Source of the DNA: an uncultured Oligoflexia bacterium | Lineage (GTDB): Bacteria; Bdellovibrionota; Bacteriovoracia; Bacteriovoracales; Bacteriovoracaceae | Assembly: GCA_937120495.1 (NCBI GenBank) | Contig: CAKZJW010000036.1 | Span: 1 to 37,264 of the forward strand | Length of the DNA stretch: 37,264 nt | Direction: 5' to 3' | Shown here: one piece after another, positions 16,095 through 24,213 of the stretch | How positions within the stretch are numbered: position 1 is the stretch's first letter | How the letters are laid out: each line of letters starts with the position of its first letter | Position numbers and translations under genes: made by a program | The notes under the pieces: generated by a model | Seen by the model: only the letters and a program-made list of their open reading frames with translations | Told to the model about the DNA's origin: nothing | The model's database searches: none

Positions 16095-16448
16095 TCACCC
16101 ACCAGCAAGTTTAACTTTAAAGCCAAGTCCTTCTAGAATTGACTTCATCTTCTCCCTGCAATCCCCTTGGATTTCAATGGTATCATTTTTAAATACACCG
16201 CCACTTCCGCAAGATTTTTTTAAGTCCTTGGCAAGCTTTTGGAAATATTTAGGATTATGAGGAAGATCTTTTATTACTGATACAGTCTTTCCGCCGCGCT
16301 TATTTTTTTCAATCCAAATTTTAAGCTCTATATCAGCGGGCACAACATCTTGCGTATTAGCTTTTTTATTTTTATTATTTTTTCTCTGGTCCCCTGCTTC
16401 GTCACTCCAAAGCAGTGTCGTTTCTTCTTTTTTCAATATTTTGGCCAT
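16095..16448 (-). CDS. yciH: SUI1/eIF1-like translation factor YciH
   Basis: The 117-residue protein has its conserved SUI1 core in the C-terminal 75 residues: KNKRGGKTVSVIKDLPHNP, LAKDLKKSCGSGGVFKND and GDCREKMKSILEGLGFKVKLAGG. Bacterial YciH proteins bind the small ribosomal subunit and are thought to influence start-site fidelity under stress. The N-terminal 40 residues are charged and probably disordered (RKNNKNKK). The ribosome site is GGAG; the gene is divergent from rluE across a 56-base gap that must hold both promoters. Confidence 0.85.
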   Translation of the reverse strand: MAKILKKEETTLLWSDEAGDQRKNNKNKKANTQDVVPADIELKIWIEKNKRGGKTVSVIKDLPHNPKYFQKLAKDLKKSCGSGGVFKNDTIEIQGDCREKMKSILEGLGFKVKLAGG

Positions 16449-16504
16449 AACTACTCCAATACCTAATAGCCTTAAGCTAAAAGAACATATATATAATATA
16501 AGAG

Positions 16505-17062
16505 ATGAATAATTTGTATATAATTTTTAATAAACCCTATGGTGTCCTTTGCCAGTTTACTGGAGAAAAAGACGATAAAACACTATCAGAATTTAACTTT
16601 CCAAAAGATGTTTATGCTGCGGGAAGATTAGACAAGGACAGTGAGGGTTTACTTGTTTTAACAAATGATGGCATCTTTAATCAAAACCTAACAAATCCCA
16701 AAAGCAATAAATTTAAGACCTATCACGTACAAGTAGAGAAGATTCCAACTCAAGAAGATTTAGAAATCCTTCAAGCTGGGGTCATTATAAAAGGTGGCTA
16801 CAAAACCCTTCCTTGCAAAGCAAAGATATTAACAGAAACTAGCTACCCAGATAGAGTTCCTCCAATAAGAGAGAGAAAAAATATCCCTACATGCTGGCTA
16901 GAAATAAAGGTCTGTGAGGGAAAAAATAGACAAGTAAGAAGCATGACAGCTAGTATAGGCTATCCAACATTAAGATTAATAAGAATTGGCGTTGGTAAAA
17001 TTGAACTTGGAGATTTAGCTTCAGGCCAATGGCGCCAAGTAGATAAAAGAGAGATTATATGA
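16505..17062 (+). CDS. rluE: 23S rRNA pseudouridine synthase RluE
   Basis: The 185-residue enzyme of the RsuA/RluB/E/F group starts YIIFNKPYGVLCQF. It has the catalytic block AAGRLDKDSEGLLVLTNDG (catalytic Asp 43) and the RluE-typical PPIRERKNIPTCWLEIKVCEGKNRQVRSMTA. RluE normally makes pseudouridine 2457 in 23S rRNA. It lacks an S4 domain, as RluE does. It is translationally coupled (ATGA) to the next small gene. Confidence 0.88.
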   Translation: MNNLYIIFNKPYGVLCQFTGEKDDKTLSEFNFPKDVYAAGRLDKDSEGLLVLTNDGIFNQNLTNPKSNKFKTYHVQVEKIPTQEDLEILQAGVIIKGGYKTLPCKAKILTETSYPDRVPPIRERKNIPTCWLEIKVCEGKNRQVRSMTASIGYPTLRLIRIGVGKIELGDLASGQWRQVDKREII

Positions 17063-17310
17063 ATACAAATATAACAATAGACCCAAAAAGCTTTGAAGCT
17101 TCAATCACGTTTAAATTTGAAGATTATAAGGCTCCAAAAGATTTTAAAGACTCCCTAGCTATCATCTCAATGATCGCTGGAGACTACAGTCTAGACCCTG
17201 AACTTGAACTTGAAGATTTTCAACAATTAATCGATCAAGGCAAAGAAGCGGGGAAAACTTCTATCAGCTTCTCTGTGAGTGAAGAAGGACTGGAAGCTGA
17301 ATTCCTTTAA
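17059..17310 (+). CDS. Small acidic protein coupled to rluE, unknown
   Basis: The 83-residue cytosolic protein is strongly acidic (stretch DYSLDPELELEDFQQLIDQG) and has no signal peptide or Cys. It overlaps rluE by four bases (ATGA), so it is probably made together with it. No family is recognised. The sense of the overlap and the good codon use argue it is a real gene. Confidence 0.6.
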   Translation: MNTNITIDPKSFEASITFKFEDYKAPKDFKDSLAIISMIAGDYSLDPELELEDFQQLIDQGKEAGKTSISFSVSEEGLEAEFL

Positions 17311-17375
17311 GTCACCGATTTTTAAAGATTATTTTTTGCCTTTACAGATAAACTTAAAATCGCGTAACTTAATAG

Positions 17376-17399
17376 TTAATTAATTGGGGAATTAATTAA
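17376..17399. promoter_or_regulatory. Perfect A/T palindrome around GGGG
   Basis: TTAATTAATT (17376-17385), GGGG, then AATTAATTAA (17390-17399). It lies in the 225-base gap 17311-17535, upstream of the outer-membrane protein gene. The symmetry fits a dimeric repressor operator. It could also fold as a 10-bp hairpin, but no U tract follows on the + strand. The rest of the gap is A/T-rich with promoter-like hexamers. Confidence 0.4.
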
Positions 17400-17535
17400 A
17401 AACGAGATTATTGTGACTAAGTGTGTAATTAGTACATAAGACTAATTATATTTTACTGGCAACGCATATTTGTGATTTAATTGAAACGAAACAAAACACA
17501 AAATTGCATTTTTAGAGCACATAGGAGCAATCACG

Positions 17536-18369
17536 ATGAAAAAATCAATCTTAACTCTTGCAGTACTTTCACTGTCTGTAAGTGCATTTTCAGCAACAAA
17601 CACAACAATCACAAACGTAAAGAAAGCAAAAACTAACAGTTTTCTAAAGAATACTTCTCTTGGGTATTTCTCTGAATATGCTGGGGCTAAGTTTGAAGAT
17701 ACTTCGGACACTAAAGGTGTAGATGCAGGTGCATGGAACTCAATCAAAGCAAAATATAAAGTAAATGACTCAACAAAAGTTTTTGTTGCCCATACATTTA
17801 CACTTAACCAACACGAAGAAAACTCTAAAGGTGAAGATCAAGACACTTATACTGACGAAGATTTCAGAGTTGGTGTTGAGTCATGGTCAAATTATACAAA
17901 AGCTATAAAGTTTAGAAATAGAGTAAGACTTGAGTCACCTTCACTTGGTGGTGGAGATGTTAAAGGTCACAAGACAGCGAGACTAAGAGCTTCTCACCTT
18001 GTTACTGGATCAGTAGGAAGATTAAGCCTTACAGGTGTAGCAACTATGAGAAAATGGTTCTACAACCAAGAAAAACTAAACCAAGACAATGAAAAATATG
18101 AAATTATTCCTACTTTTGTAGCTGAATACTCTATTACAGATAAATTAACAGCTTATGCTGAATACTCACAATTTTTAGATCACGTAGGTGGAGAAGAACT
18201 ATCTTTCATCAAAGCTGGTGCTCAAGAAATTTACCTAGGTGCAAACTATAATGTAGGAAAAGCTCTTACAGTAGGTGTATTTGGATACCTAGATGGGTCT
18301 AACCAAGCTGGAATGAACGCTTCTGAAGATTCAAGATTAGTAGTTCAATTATCTGGTTCAATTTTCTAG
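17536..18369 (+). CDS. Outer-membrane beta-barrel protein
   Basis: The 277-residue protein has the signal peptide MKKSILTLAVLSLSVSAFSA. The rest is alternating hydrophobic/polar strands (YKVNDSTKVFVAHTFTLNQ, GRLSLTGVATMRKWFYN, LTAYAEYSQFLDHVG, LTVGVFGYLDGS). It ends in Phe (VVQLSGSIF), the usual C-terminal signal for Bam-dependent insertion. Strong AGGAG ribosome site, long leader and its own terminator suggest high expression. Probably a porin-like or structural barrel; no specific family is recognised. Confidence 0.75.
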   Translation: MKKSILTLAVLSLSVSAFSATNTTITNVKKAKTNSFLKNTSLGYFSEYAGAKFEDTSDTKGVDAGAWNSIKAKYKVNDSTKVFVAHTFTLNQHEENSKGEDQDTYTDEDFRVGVESWSNYTKAIKFRNRVRLESPSLGGGDVKGHKTARLRASHLVTGSVGRLSLTGVATMRKWFYNQEKLNQDNEKYEIIPTFVAEYSITDKLTAYAEYSQFLDHVGGEELSFIKAGAQEIYLGANYNVGKALTVGVFGYLDGSNQAGMNASEDSRLVVQLSGSIF

Positions 18370-18390
18370 AAAAAAACTAAATCAAGCATA

Positions 18391-18420
18391 ACAAAGGCCC
18401 TCGCAAGAGGGCTTTTTTGT
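18391..18420 (+). terminator. Rho-independent terminator
   Basis: GCCCTC, loop GCAA, GAGGGC, then six T, with outer A/T pairs (ACAAAG ... TTTTTTGT). It ends the outer-membrane protein transcript and separates it from yaaA. Confidence 0.93.
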
Positions 18421-18454
18421 TGGTATATTTTCCCTATTAAACAAGGAAGATATT

Positions 18455-19213
18455 ATGATGGTAATTGTTTCTCCGGCTAAAAAACTGGACTTTGACACAG
18501 ATGCTCCAACAACAGAGCACACTACTCCCGAATTCTTAGACACATCAAAAAAGCTTATCAAAGAGCTTAAAAACCTTGATGCCGATGATGTCTCTAAGCT
18601 TATGAAGATAAGTAAGCCTCTTGGCGAACTAAACTTTAATCGCTTTCAATCTTTTAAAACACCCTTTTCTCTAAAAAATGCGAAGCAAGCAGCCTTTGCT
18701 TTTAAAGGTGATACGTACGTAGGCTTGGAATTTGAAAGCTTTAATAAAAAACAAATCAAATACTCCCAGAAACATTTCAGAATCCTTTCAGGTCTGTATG
18801 GAATGCTAAAACCACTAGATTTAATTCAACCTTACAGATTAGAAATGGGAACTCGATTTGGAATAAATGACTCAAAAAATCTTTATGGTGTTTGGAAAGA
18901 AACACTAACAGCTAAATTAAAAGCGGAGCTTAAAAAAGAAGAGTTTTTAGTTAACTTGGCCAGTAAAGAATACTTTAGTGCTATAGACTTTGACTCTCTG
19001 AATACAGATGTCATAACACCTGTATTTAAGGAGCAAAAAAATGGTGTATATAAAATCATCAGTTTCAATGCTAAAAGAGCTCGAGGGTTAATGAGTCAAT
19101 ACATTTTAAAAAATGAAATTAAATCTATAGCACAATTAAAGAAATTTAATCTTGATCGTTATAAGTTTAACTCTGAAATGAGCAGTAAGAACGAACTAGT
19201 TTTTACAAGGTAA
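18455..19213 (+). CDS. yaaA: Peroxide stress resistance protein YaaA (DUF328)
   Basis: The 252-residue protein has the family start MVIVSPAKKLDFD. Family blocks include KLMKISKPLGELNFNRFQSF, QAAFAFKGDTYVGLEF, FRILSGLYGMLKPLDLIQPYRLEMGT, LVNLASKEYFSA and ISFNAKRARGLMSQYILKN. YaaA limits intracellular iron-driven damage during hydrogen peroxide stress and has a DNA-binding helix-hairpin-helix-like fold in E. coli. First gene of a likely three-gene + strand unit, with the oxidase 3 bases downstream. AAGGAAG precedes the ATG. Confidence 0.9.
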   Translation: MMVIVSPAKKLDFDTDAPTTEHTTPEFLDTSKKLIKELKNLDADDVSKLMKISKPLGELNFNRFQSFKTPFSLKNAKQAAFAFKGDTYVGLEFESFNKKQIKYSQKHFRILSGLYGMLKPLDLIQPYRLEMGTRFGINDSKNLYGVWKETLTAKLKAELKKEEFLVNLASKEYFSAIDFDSLNTDVITPVFKEQKNGVYKIISFNAKRARGLMSQYILKNEIKSIAQLKKFNLDRYKFNSEMSSKNELVFTR

Positions 19214-19216
19214 ACA

Positions 19217-20539
19217 ATGATAAATAAAAAAGTAATTAAAGACATTGAATCTCTACAGAAACATATTAAAAGTGCACATCCAAGCTTTTACTTCTCCTCT
19301 CAAACATCCACAGTTATTCCATATGATAAGATAGAGAGCACACTCGATACTGACAATGACTACTATCTGTGTGACTTAAGCCAGATGCCAAAGAGCATGA
19401 AAATTCTTGAGAATGGAAATCTAAAAGTAGAAGGCGCCGTTAGTTGGAAAGAAGCAAGAGAATTTTTAATACCAAAGGGTAAAACAATAAAAACTGCACC
19501 AACAGAGGAACTTGCTCTTATAACAGCAGGAGCAGCTACAAGTTGTACAGGAGAGAGATGTTTTCATTTTGGTAATCTTCGCTCTCAAATTCATAATATT
19601 ACATATGTAAATCATAAAGGTGAAACCCAGGTTTTATCAAAAGATAAACCATTTCCATACCAATCAGATAGACTCAAAGTTTATCAACAAGAATTTAAAT
19701 TATACGAAAATTATAAAAATGCACCCTACCCTCGTTTTGAAACAGAGACAGATCTCCTAATCGGAACAGAAGGACAGCTTGGTGTGATCACTGAGATTGA
19801 AATTGAAATTTGTGATGACGAAGCGGTTACTCATCTTTTTATTTTACTTCCAAAATGGGAAGAAAACCCACAAGCGCATATGGAGATCATAAAAAAAGTT
19901 CAAGCATTTAAAAATGACATCATTTTATGTGAGCTAATTGACTCTAACGCTTTTAGTTTCTTATCAGAAGAAGATAGGCCCAACAAAGGACTTGATGCGA
20001 TTTTCCTTGAAATAAAATCATCAAGCTTTGATAAAGTTTATGAAGAATTTATATTTAACCTAAGTTGTGTTAACCAAGAAGAAATTTTCGAATTAAACGC
20101 AAGTAAGTTTCACAATCTAAGAGCTTCTATTCCTAGAGCAGTCTTTGAAGAAAATTCAAGAATGGGTGTTACTAAAATGGGAACAGATGTCCAAGTAAAA
20201 ATTGAAGATTTTGAAGCTTTATTAGCTATTTATCAAAGCTTTTCAAAACTAGGAGTTCGCTACAATCTCTTCGGTCACTTTGGCGATGCTCATTTACACT
20301 TCAATTTTATGCCCAAGAACGAAGATATATCTAAGTGCCAAGATGCATTTCAAAACATGTACAAAGAGGTTGCAAAGTTAAAAGGATCACCTTTTGCTGA
20401 ACATGGGATTGGTATTATAAAACAAAAATTCATTAAGGAGTTTTGGTCGAAAAATCAAATTGACTTATTCCAAGAACTTAAACAAAACTATGATCCTAAA
20501 AACCAGTTCTTTCCACAAGGTTTTATGAACCTAAGGTAA
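19217..20539 (+). CDS. FAD-linked oxidase, GlcD/D-2-hydroxyacid dehydrogenase type
   Basis: The 440-residue protein has a PCMH-type FAD-binding domain (LITAGAATSCTGERCFHFGN near 113-132 and TDLLIGTEGQLGVITEIEIE near 175-194). The cap domain has the family C-terminal motifs GHFGDAHLHFNF near 352 and AEHGIGIIKQKF near 398. These enzymes oxidise D-lactate, D-2-hydroxyglutarate or glycolate. The substrate is not clear. The N-terminal FAD loop is divergent (the usual PxS/T-rich stretch is replaced by SSQTSTVIPYDKI). Gap 3 bases to yaaA and 5 to the next gene implies co-transcription. Confidence 0.8.
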   Translation: MINKKVIKDIESLQKHIKSAHPSFYFSSQTSTVIPYDKIESTLDTDNDYYLCDLSQMPKSMKILENGNLKVEGAVSWKEAREFLIPKGKTIKTAPTEELALITAGAATSCTGERCFHFGNLRSQIHNITYVNHKGETQVLSKDKPFPYQSDRLKVYQQEFKLYENYKNAPYPRFETETDLLIGTEGQLGVITEIEIEICDDEAVTHLFILLPKWEENPQAHMEIIKKVQAFKNDIILCELIDSNAFSFLSEEDRPNKGLDAIFLEIKSSSFDKVYEEFIFNLSCVNQEEIFELNASKFHNLRASIPRAVFEENSRMGVTKMGTDVQVKIEDFEALLAIYQSFSKLGVRYNLFGHFGDAHLHFNFMPKNEDISKCQDAFQNMYKEVAKLKGSPFAEHGIGIIKQKFIKEFWSKNQIDLFQELKQNYDPKNQFFPQGFMNLR

Positions 20540-20544
20540 TATCT

Positions 20545-21300
20545 ATGAAAATTCTTTTTCTTTTTATTTTTACAATTAATACTTATGCCTACTTTGATTT
20601 AAGCTTTAATGCTTCAGGTAGAACCTACCCATCTGCTGGTGGCGAAATTGGTTTAGAAAGTGGCTACAACCAGCTTCTTTGGGGAGAGGGTAATCCTAAA
20701 AATCCATTATATGGATTTATACGCCCAGTAATAAAACTATCGAGTTCAGGGGTTATCAATACTGCAGAAGGAAGACTTGAATTCTACCCCGTTTCATTTC
20801 TTGGTTTTGTAAAAAAATATCAAACGGTAAAATCTGATTATGATCAATTTTCATTTTATGATTGTGATGATGTTAATTGTAAAGGTCTAATTAAAAGAGA
20901 CTCTACTATCATGAAGCTTGCTTTGGGTGCTTTTGGTGTAATTGCCTTAGGAGAGCTAGAGTTTAGTCAAAACACATATGATGTGGATAAAGAAAATCAA
21001 CCTATGGCCGAATTTCGATTTGCTATGCTCGCTGATAGTAAAGATGATGATTTTTACCGCTCCCGCTACGTATTCGCTATAAAACATAAGAGCGGTCTTA
21101 TTGGCGTAGCATCTGAATACGCAAAGTTTTCAAACTCTAAGCAAAGCTACAATATGGATTTACTAATTTATACCCATACAGCTGACAGATCTAATTATAC
21201 TTTTGGTATAGGACAATTCTATTCAACACATGTTGCACAAGGATTAATTGGAGTATTTCAGATGAAAACAAACTTCATGAAAAGTCTTGCTCTATTTTAG
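20545..21300 (+). CDS. Exported, probably outer-membrane beta protein
   Basis: The 251-residue protein has the signal peptide MKILFLFIFTINTYA. The mature part has alternating strands (IGLESGYNQLLWGEG, FGVIALGELEFSQ, RYVFAIKHKSGLIGVASEYAKFS) and ends MKSLALF, again a terminal Phe. It has one Cys pair (DCDDVNC). Probably a small barrel. No family is recognised. It overlaps the convergent lipoprotein gene by four bases. Confidence 0.6.
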   Translation: MKILFLFIFTINTYAYFDLSFNASGRTYPSAGGEIGLESGYNQLLWGEGNPKNPLYGFIRPVIKLSSSGVINTAEGRLEFYPVSFLGFVKKYQTVKSDYDQFSFYDCDDVNCKGLIKRDSTIMKLALGAFGVIALGELEFSQNTYDVDKENQPMAEFRFAMLADSKDDDFYRSRYVFAIKHKSGLIGVASEYAKFSNSKQSYNMDLLIYTHTADRSNYTFGIGQFYSTHVAQGLIGVFQMKTNFMKSLALF

Positions 21301-21587
21301 AAGACACCTGGGCATCGAGAACCGATAAAAAGTTCTTCTCTTTCTTCTAGCGCACAATTATTATTAAGCTCATTATCAGAAAGCGTATGGCAGATCTCAT
21401 CGAATGTTTTTGCAACTTGAGACCCTGTAGAACAAGTTCTTTTTGAAAATTCATATTCGTAATTAACAGCTACCGCTTCATCGACTTCAGCCTGTTTAAC
21501 GGCTGTATTGTCTTCAATAAAAGAATTAACTTGTTTACCACAAGATACAAAATTTAATAAAAGAATTAGGGTCGCTATTAATTTCAT
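21297..21587 (-). CDS. Small lipoprotein, unknown
   Basis: The 96-residue protein has the signal MKLIATLILLLNFVSC, whose FVSC is a relaxed lipobox, so Cys 16 is probably acylated. The mature part is acidic and holds four more Cys (RTCSTG, ICHTL, NNCAL, SRCPG). No ribosome site is seen before the ATG. A GG-N10-GC element at 21600-21613 would place a transcript start almost on the ATG, implying a leaderless mRNA; this is weak evidence. Confidence 0.6.
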   Translation of the reverse strand: MKLIATLILLLNFVSCGKQVNSFIEDNTAVKQAEVDEAVAVNYEYEFSKRTCSTGSQVAKTFDEICHTLSDNELNNNCALEEREELFIGSRCPGVF

Positions 21588-21681
21588 AGCTTAATATATG
21601 CAGGTCAAATGCCAGAATTTGAAATGTATTTACGGTAACTTAGCTAGCTAACTATGTATAATCACAAACTGTGTGAGCAAT

Positions 21682-22743
21682 TTATTTACAGTCGTTTGGC
21701 TTTCCATTTTGAAGAGCAATAACATCCTCTACAGTACAAACCTTCTGTCCTTCATTTATAAGGTAATCCATAGTCAGCTTAGAAGAAATAACCGTTTTTG
21801 ATTGAATATCATGAAAAAGAATAACTCCTGAATGCTTTGGAGTAAGTTTCATCTGTTTCTTTACTCTGGCCAAAACACTTTGCGGATTTTTGTCTTTCCA
21901 ATCAAGAGTATCAATATTCCAAAAGATATGAACATAGTTATTCTTTGCAATTGTGTCTCTTAATTTTTTCGTATGCATCCCTGAACCATAAGGAAGTCTA
22001 AACACTGAAGTCTTAACTCCAAGTAAGTTCTCAAGATCTTTTTTTGCCGTAGTTATTTCATATTCAACTTTACTTGAACTCGCTTTATTTAAATCTGGAT
22101 GCGTATAACTATGAAGAGCAACATTCATGCCTGAATCAACAACATACTTTGCAGATGTTTTGTATTTCTTTGCCTCAGCTGTCAGCATAAAAAATGTTGC
22201 TTTTAATCCTCTTGCATAAAGATTATCTACAATTTCTTTTGTTCTATTCCCACGAGGTCCATCATCAAAAGTTAATGCCCATGTGTTTTTTGGAAAAGTA
22301 TTACCTGTAACATTTCCAGCTCTAGATGTAGAAGGATAAATAACCGGTTCATTATTCGATTTGTACGTATTAAAGTTTCTGCTATTAGGTTGAATTCTTA
22401 ATGCTCCATTGTCGATTTCTTCAACAACTTTTGCATACAAACCAGCTCTATCAACCTCTAAAATATTAAAGCTTCGATTACTTTTGTGATTAAGAGGCTT
22501 TCTACTTTCAATATAACTTCTTGAACTTAATATTTTTGCGTATGCACTTGTGTTTAGAATTGATGATGAATCTCTGAAAGCAAGTTTTAAGTCTAGTAGC
22601 CTATCAAAGTCTTTTATTAAAAAATCTGCATATACTTCAGCATAAGCTCTTTTTATAGATTCAATACCTGAATTTTTTTGAACGTGAGCTTCATGGCTAA
22701 ACGAGAGAAACGATAACGTTAATACAAACAGTGCAATTTTCAT
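21682..22743 (-). CDS. Secreted polysaccharide deacetylase (NodB domain, CE4)
   Basis: The 353-residue protein has a signal peptide (MKIALFVLTLSFLSFSH) and an N-terminal helical region of about 140 residues. The NodB domain follows: WALTFDDGPRG near 151-161 (Asp pair of the metal site and catalytic base), ALHSYTHP near 210 (metal His), VFRLPYGSG near 246, IFWNIDTLDW near 273 and SGVILFHD near 306. All five CE4 motifs are intact, so it should be an active metal-dependent de-N-acetylase of peptidoglycan or chitin-like polymers. A good AGGAG site precedes the ATG. Confidence 0.87.
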   Translation of the reverse strand: MKIALFVLTLSFLSFSHEAHVQKNSGIESIKRAYAEVYADFLIKDFDRLLDLKLAFRDSSSILNTSAYAKILSSRSYIESRKPLNHKSNRSFNILEVDRAGLYAKVVEEIDNGALRIQPNSRNFNTYKSNNEPVIYPSTSRAGNVTGNTFPKNTWALTFDDGPRGNRTKEIVDNLYARGLKATFFMLTAEAKKYKTSAKYVVDSGMNVALHSYTHPDLNKASSSKVEYEITTAKKDLENLLGVKTSVFRLPYGSGMHTKKLRDTIAKNNYVHIFWNIDTLDWKDKNPQSVLARVKKQMKLTPKHSGVILFHDIQSKTVISSKLTMDYLINEGQKVCTVEDVIALQNGKPNDCK

Positions 22744-22790
22744 AAATTCTCCTAAGAGAAAGTCATATCATATTGAAATTATATTAAAAG

Positions 22791-23909
22791 CTAGCGTGTT
22801 TGTTTTTGTAATAAATATAGAACTAATGCTTGAAAGAAGAAGCCTAATGAGAATGCCCAAACAATTCCGTAACTATCTGATATTATGCCAAAAAGAGAAT
22901 GAATAATTACAATCATTCCATTTACAAACATCATCAAGATTGTGATCAATTTATCGATATTAGCTGAATATTTATTTGATAACCATCCAAGGCTACACGG
23001 AAAGAAATAAGACATACTTAAACCCAGTACAGGTAAAAATATAGGTGATACTTTTATTCCTAAGATAAAAAGGCAAATTGAACTCAATGCAGATATTTTT
23101 AAAAGTAATAGAGGGTTAATTGGAATTCTTATAAATGCAAAACTTAACCTTCCAGAAAGAAGTAAAAAGAAAAAAATACTCAAAAAGCTACTGGCCCTCT
23201 CAGAGCTAAAAGACCAATATTCTTTTAAAAAAATAACCAATCTCGTAGATACTAATATTTCTGAACTAACATAAAACGACAAAAGAATTCCTAAAGGAAT
23301 AAAGATGCTTTTTGGTATTTTATTTTCTGAAGTATGTTTTATTTCGAAGGTATCATTCTTTGCTCTCATAAAAATGATAAGGGCCAATAGCGGAAAAGCA
23401 CTTAAGATATAAAAAAAGTTTTGCCACGAAACACCTGAGGTTAGTACATATGCATACAAAAGAGGTGCTGCAAATGATGACAAACCATACATTGAGTGAA
23501 GCCCTGAAAATAGCTGTTGCTTTAAATGTGTCGGAGAATTCTTAGATATAAGTAAATTATTACTAACTGATAATAAGCCCACCCCTGAGCCTAAAATAAT
23601 ACTACCCAAAATAAATAATGGGTATGCACCATCGATTTGACCAGCATAGCCATAAACCAAAGTTGCTAAGACCATTAACAGTAAAGATATCTTTAAACTA
23701 TTAACAACTCCTGTTTTAGAAAGTATTCGCGAGCTAAAAAGGTTTACAATAAATGCCATTATTGAGGATAGAGTGAAAAATAGAGCACCTTGAGATTTAT
23801 TGATTGAAAAGAAATTTAAAATTTCGGGATAAACGGGACCACGAGAATTGTCTATTAGTCCAAAAACAAGAAGAGCAATGTAGCTAAAGACAATTAAAAA
23901 AACGTTCAT
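22791..23909 (-). CDS. MFS transporter
   Basis: The 372-residue protein consists of about 11-12 hydrophobic helices with short loops (for example VFLIVFSYIALLVFGLI, ALFFTLSSIMAFIVNLF, LFILGSIILGSGVGLLSV). The cytoplasmic central loop is near residues 175-190 (MRAKNDTFEIKHTSENKIPK). The layout matches the major facilitator superfamily, resembling sugar- or fucose-permease-like members; the substrate is unknown. No ribosome site is visible before the ATG. It lies 47 bases downstream of the 42-residue membrane protein on the same strand, so the two may share the regulated leader described below. Confidence 0.8.
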   Translation of the reverse strand: MNVFLIVFSYIALLVFGLIDNSRGPVYPEILNFFSINKSQGALFFTLSSIMAFIVNLFSSRILSKTGVVNSLKISLLLMVLATLVYGYAGQIDGAYPLFILGSIILGSGVGLLSVSNNLLISKNSPTHLKQQLFSGLHSMYGLSSFAAPLLYAYVLTSGVSWQNFFYILSAFPLLALIIFMRAKNDTFEIKHTSENKIPKSIFIPLGILLSFYVSSEILVSTRLVIFLKEYWSFSSERASSFLSIFFFLLLSGRLSFAFIRIPINPLLLLKISALSSICLFILGIKVSPIFLPVLGLSMSYFFPCSLGWLSNKYSANIDKLITILMMFVNGMIVIIHSLFGIISDSYGIVWAFSLGFFFQALVLYLLQKQTR

Positions 23910-23956
23910 AGAAAAGACTTATACAAACCTCATCCATGAACGTCTATTAGTATTTA

Positions 23957-24085
23957 TTAATTTCTATAATTATTCTTAGCTGTCTCCCTAGCCTGCTGTT
24001 TAGCAAACTTACTGTAATGAATTAAAGAGCTTCCCAATCCTAAGAATACTAACATCAAGCTTAATACGTTAACATCTGTCTCCAT
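23957..24085 (-). CDS. Unannotated 42-residue single-span membrane protein
   Basis: ATG at 24085 follows AAGGAG (24092-24097) by six bases and stops at 23957-23959. The protein is METDVNVLSLMLVFLGLGSS followed by LIHYSKFAKQQARETAKNNY and RN. An acidic N-terminus, one hydrophobic helix (about residues 7-22) and a basic, amphipathic C-terminus predict an inner-membrane miniprotein, N-out or N-in undetermined. It recalls small oxidase or transporter accessory subunits in layout only. It lies below a structured leader carrying repeated AGGA hairpins and upstream of the MFS gene, whose activity it could modulate. This is inferred from ribosome site, length and hydropathy; no family known. Confidence 0.65.
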   Translation of the reverse strand: METDVNVLSLMLVFLGLGSSLIHYSKFAKQQARETAKNNYRN

Positions 24086-24091
24086 ACATTT

Positions 24092-24205
24092 CTCCTTAAA
24101 GTTTAGTCTTCCTGACGTGATTTGTTCATTATTTGGGCCATCCTAGTCCAAATTTCCCACTCCTTGGGAAGCTGTTAGCGCCACCATCCTAGTAGCTTTC
24201 TTACA
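24092..24205 (-). promoter_or_regulatory. Structured leader RNA with CsrA/RsmA-like AGGA hairpins
   Basis: Four successive hairpins on the minus strand each put an AGGA in the loop. H1 (24180-24196) is GCUAC-UAGGAUG-GUGGC. H2 (24154-24170) is UUCCC-AAGGAGU-GGGAA. H3 (24132-24152) is UUUGGAC-UAGGAUG-GCCCAAA, with one mismatch. H4 (24106-24116) is GUC-AGGAA-GAC. H1 and H3 share the loop context ACUAGGAUGG, close to the CsrA consensus ACARGGAUG. A fifth AGGA is the Shine-Dalgarno sequence (AAGGAG, 24092-24097). This is the arrangement of CsrA-repressed leaders and of CsrB/RsmZ sponges. No terminator lies before the ORF, so a leader is favoured. Confidence 0.6.
24184..24193. repeat. 10-base direct repeat CCATCCTAGT (second copy of 24138-24147)
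   Basis: CCATCCTAGT occurs at 24138-24147 and 24184-24193, 46 bases apart, and corresponds to the ACUAGGAUGG loop units of hairpins H3 and H1 in the minus-strand leader. The repeats are what one expects if both are binding sites for the same RNA-binding protein. Confidence 0.7.
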
Positions 24206-24208
24206 TAT
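24191..24208. repeat. 18-base element, copy 2
   Basis: AGTAGCTTTCTTACATAT is identical to 4350-4367. On the minus strand it starts at the predicted transcript start and enters the first AGGA hairpin. In copy 1 the identical part ends before any AGGA motif. Confidence 0.5.
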
Positions 24209-24213
24209 CTATA

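Noticed and set aside
21600..21613. Sigma-54-like CTGGCATTTGACCTGCA upstream of the small lipoprotein gene
   Set aside because: Would start transcription almost on the ATG; too weak to list as a promoter without data, though a leaderless mRNA is possible.
22118..22131. GG-N10-GC match (minus strand GGCATGAATGTTGC) resembling a sigma-54 promoter
   Set aside because: It lies inside the polysaccharide deacetylase coding region and misses the T of TGG; the sequence is explained by the protein.
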